Source: Candidatus Sumerlaeota bacterium
GTDB lineage: Bacteria; Sumerlaeota; Sumerlaeia; UBA8349
Length of the DNA stretch: 5,964 bases
Assembly (NCBI GenBank): GCA_003501375.1
Contig: DNPO01000221.1
Span: 1,479 to 7,442 of the forward strand
Direction of reading: 5' to 3'
The notes under the pieces were generated by a model, which did not search any database, was not told the DNA's origin, and was given only the letters and a program-made list of their open reading frames with translations. Shown in pieces: positions 5,880-5,964 of this stretch. How positions within the stretch are numbered: position 1 is the stretch's first letter; the number at the start of each line of letters is the position of its first letter. The position numbers and the translations under genes are program-made.

Positions 5880-5897
5880 TACCGATACCGATACCGA
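5880..5897 (+). repeat. TACCGA hexamer, three perfect tandem copies
   Basis: TACCGA occurs three times in a row without a mismatch. It is a simple short tandem array, a fourth word type distinct from the GGGATGA, AAGGACA and GCTAAT words of the upstream spacers. Confidence 0.85.
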
Positions 5898-5932
5898 GGT
5901 AATTGCAAAAGTCCGTGTTGGTATTTTGTTTT

Positions 5933-5947
5933 CGTCCCAGAGGGACG
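5933..5947 (+). repeat. Small CGTCCC/GGGACG hairpin, possibly the edge of a dispersed palindromic element
   Basis: CGTCCC at 5933-5938 pairs perfectly with GGGACG at 5942-5947 around the loop AGA. It is followed by GTATGAATTTAGCCCGC up to the window end. A hairpin of this form followed by an AT-rich stretch and AGCCC resembles REP-like dispersed elements in several phyla, in my recollection. The element runs off the window, so its full extent is unseen. Confidence 0.5.
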
Positions 5948-5964
5948 GTATGAATTTAGCCCGC

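Larger units (their letters stand above)
5752..5964. other. Non-coding tail of the window
   Basis: I find no gene here on either strand. It holds a small CCCG/CGGG stem at 5851-5863, the TACCGA triplet at 5880-5897 and the CGTCCC/GGGACG hairpin at 5933-5947. A 48-codon open stretch on the minus strand (5735-5878, stop at 5732-5734) has no ribosome binding site and ends inside the inverted repeat; I do not count it as a gene. No tRNA T-arm or other RNA signature was seen. Confidence 0.6.

Overview
The window is part of a flagellar and chemotaxis gene cluster, with all genes on the + strand. In order it holds the 3' end of flhA, then flhF, flhG (also called fleN, ylxH or a MinD-like ATPase), fliA (sigma-28), a CheY-type response regulator, and a soluble GAF-domain histidine kinase. 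The order flhA-flhF-flhG-fliA-cheY is the one familiar from polarly flagellated bacteria, where FlhF and FlhG set flagellar position and number. In gamma-proteobacteria cheZ usually comes next. Here that place is held by the GAF histidine kinase. The phylum cannot be fixed from the sequence. A motile bacterium of moderate GC content is clear. The repeat-rich spacers recall environmental lineages such as the PVC group and candidate phyla, but that is an impression only.

Layout. Bases 1-177 are the FlhA C-terminus. Bases 178-226 are a short spacer carrying the flhF ribosome binding site. Bases 227-1915 are flhF. Bases 1916-2143 are a repeat-filled spacer built on GGGATGA and its complement. Bases 2144-3004 are flhG. 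After 24 bp comes fliA (3029-3796), and after a further 28 bp with a strong Shine-Dalgarno comes cheY (3825-4208). Bases 4209-4339 are a spacer dominated by a 33-bp-arm hairpin built on AAGGACA. Bases 4340-5620 are the histidine kinase. Bases 5621-5964 hold no convincing gene. They contain a large imperfect, nested inverted repeat built on GCTAAT, a triple TACCGA tandem, and a small CGTCCC/GGGACG hairpin at the edge.

How the genes fit together. FlhA is the export-gate membrane protein. FlhF is an SRP-type GTPase that places the flagellum at the pole. FlhG is the ATPase that stimulates FlhF and limits flagellar number. FliA transcribes late flagellar genes. CheY carries the chemotaxis signal to the motor. 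The kinase is probably a cytoplasmic sensor feeding into this or a related response regulator.

The most unusual content is not a gene. Three spacers each carry a different sequence with the same architecture: short G/A-rich or A/T-rich words repeated on one side and their complement repeated on the other, forming long hairpins. The spacers without such an element are only 24-49 bp. At two of these sites the downstream gene (flhG, kinase) starts just beyond the repeat with no visible Shine-Dalgarno. I see no CRISPR array, tRNA, rRNA, transposase or defence system.
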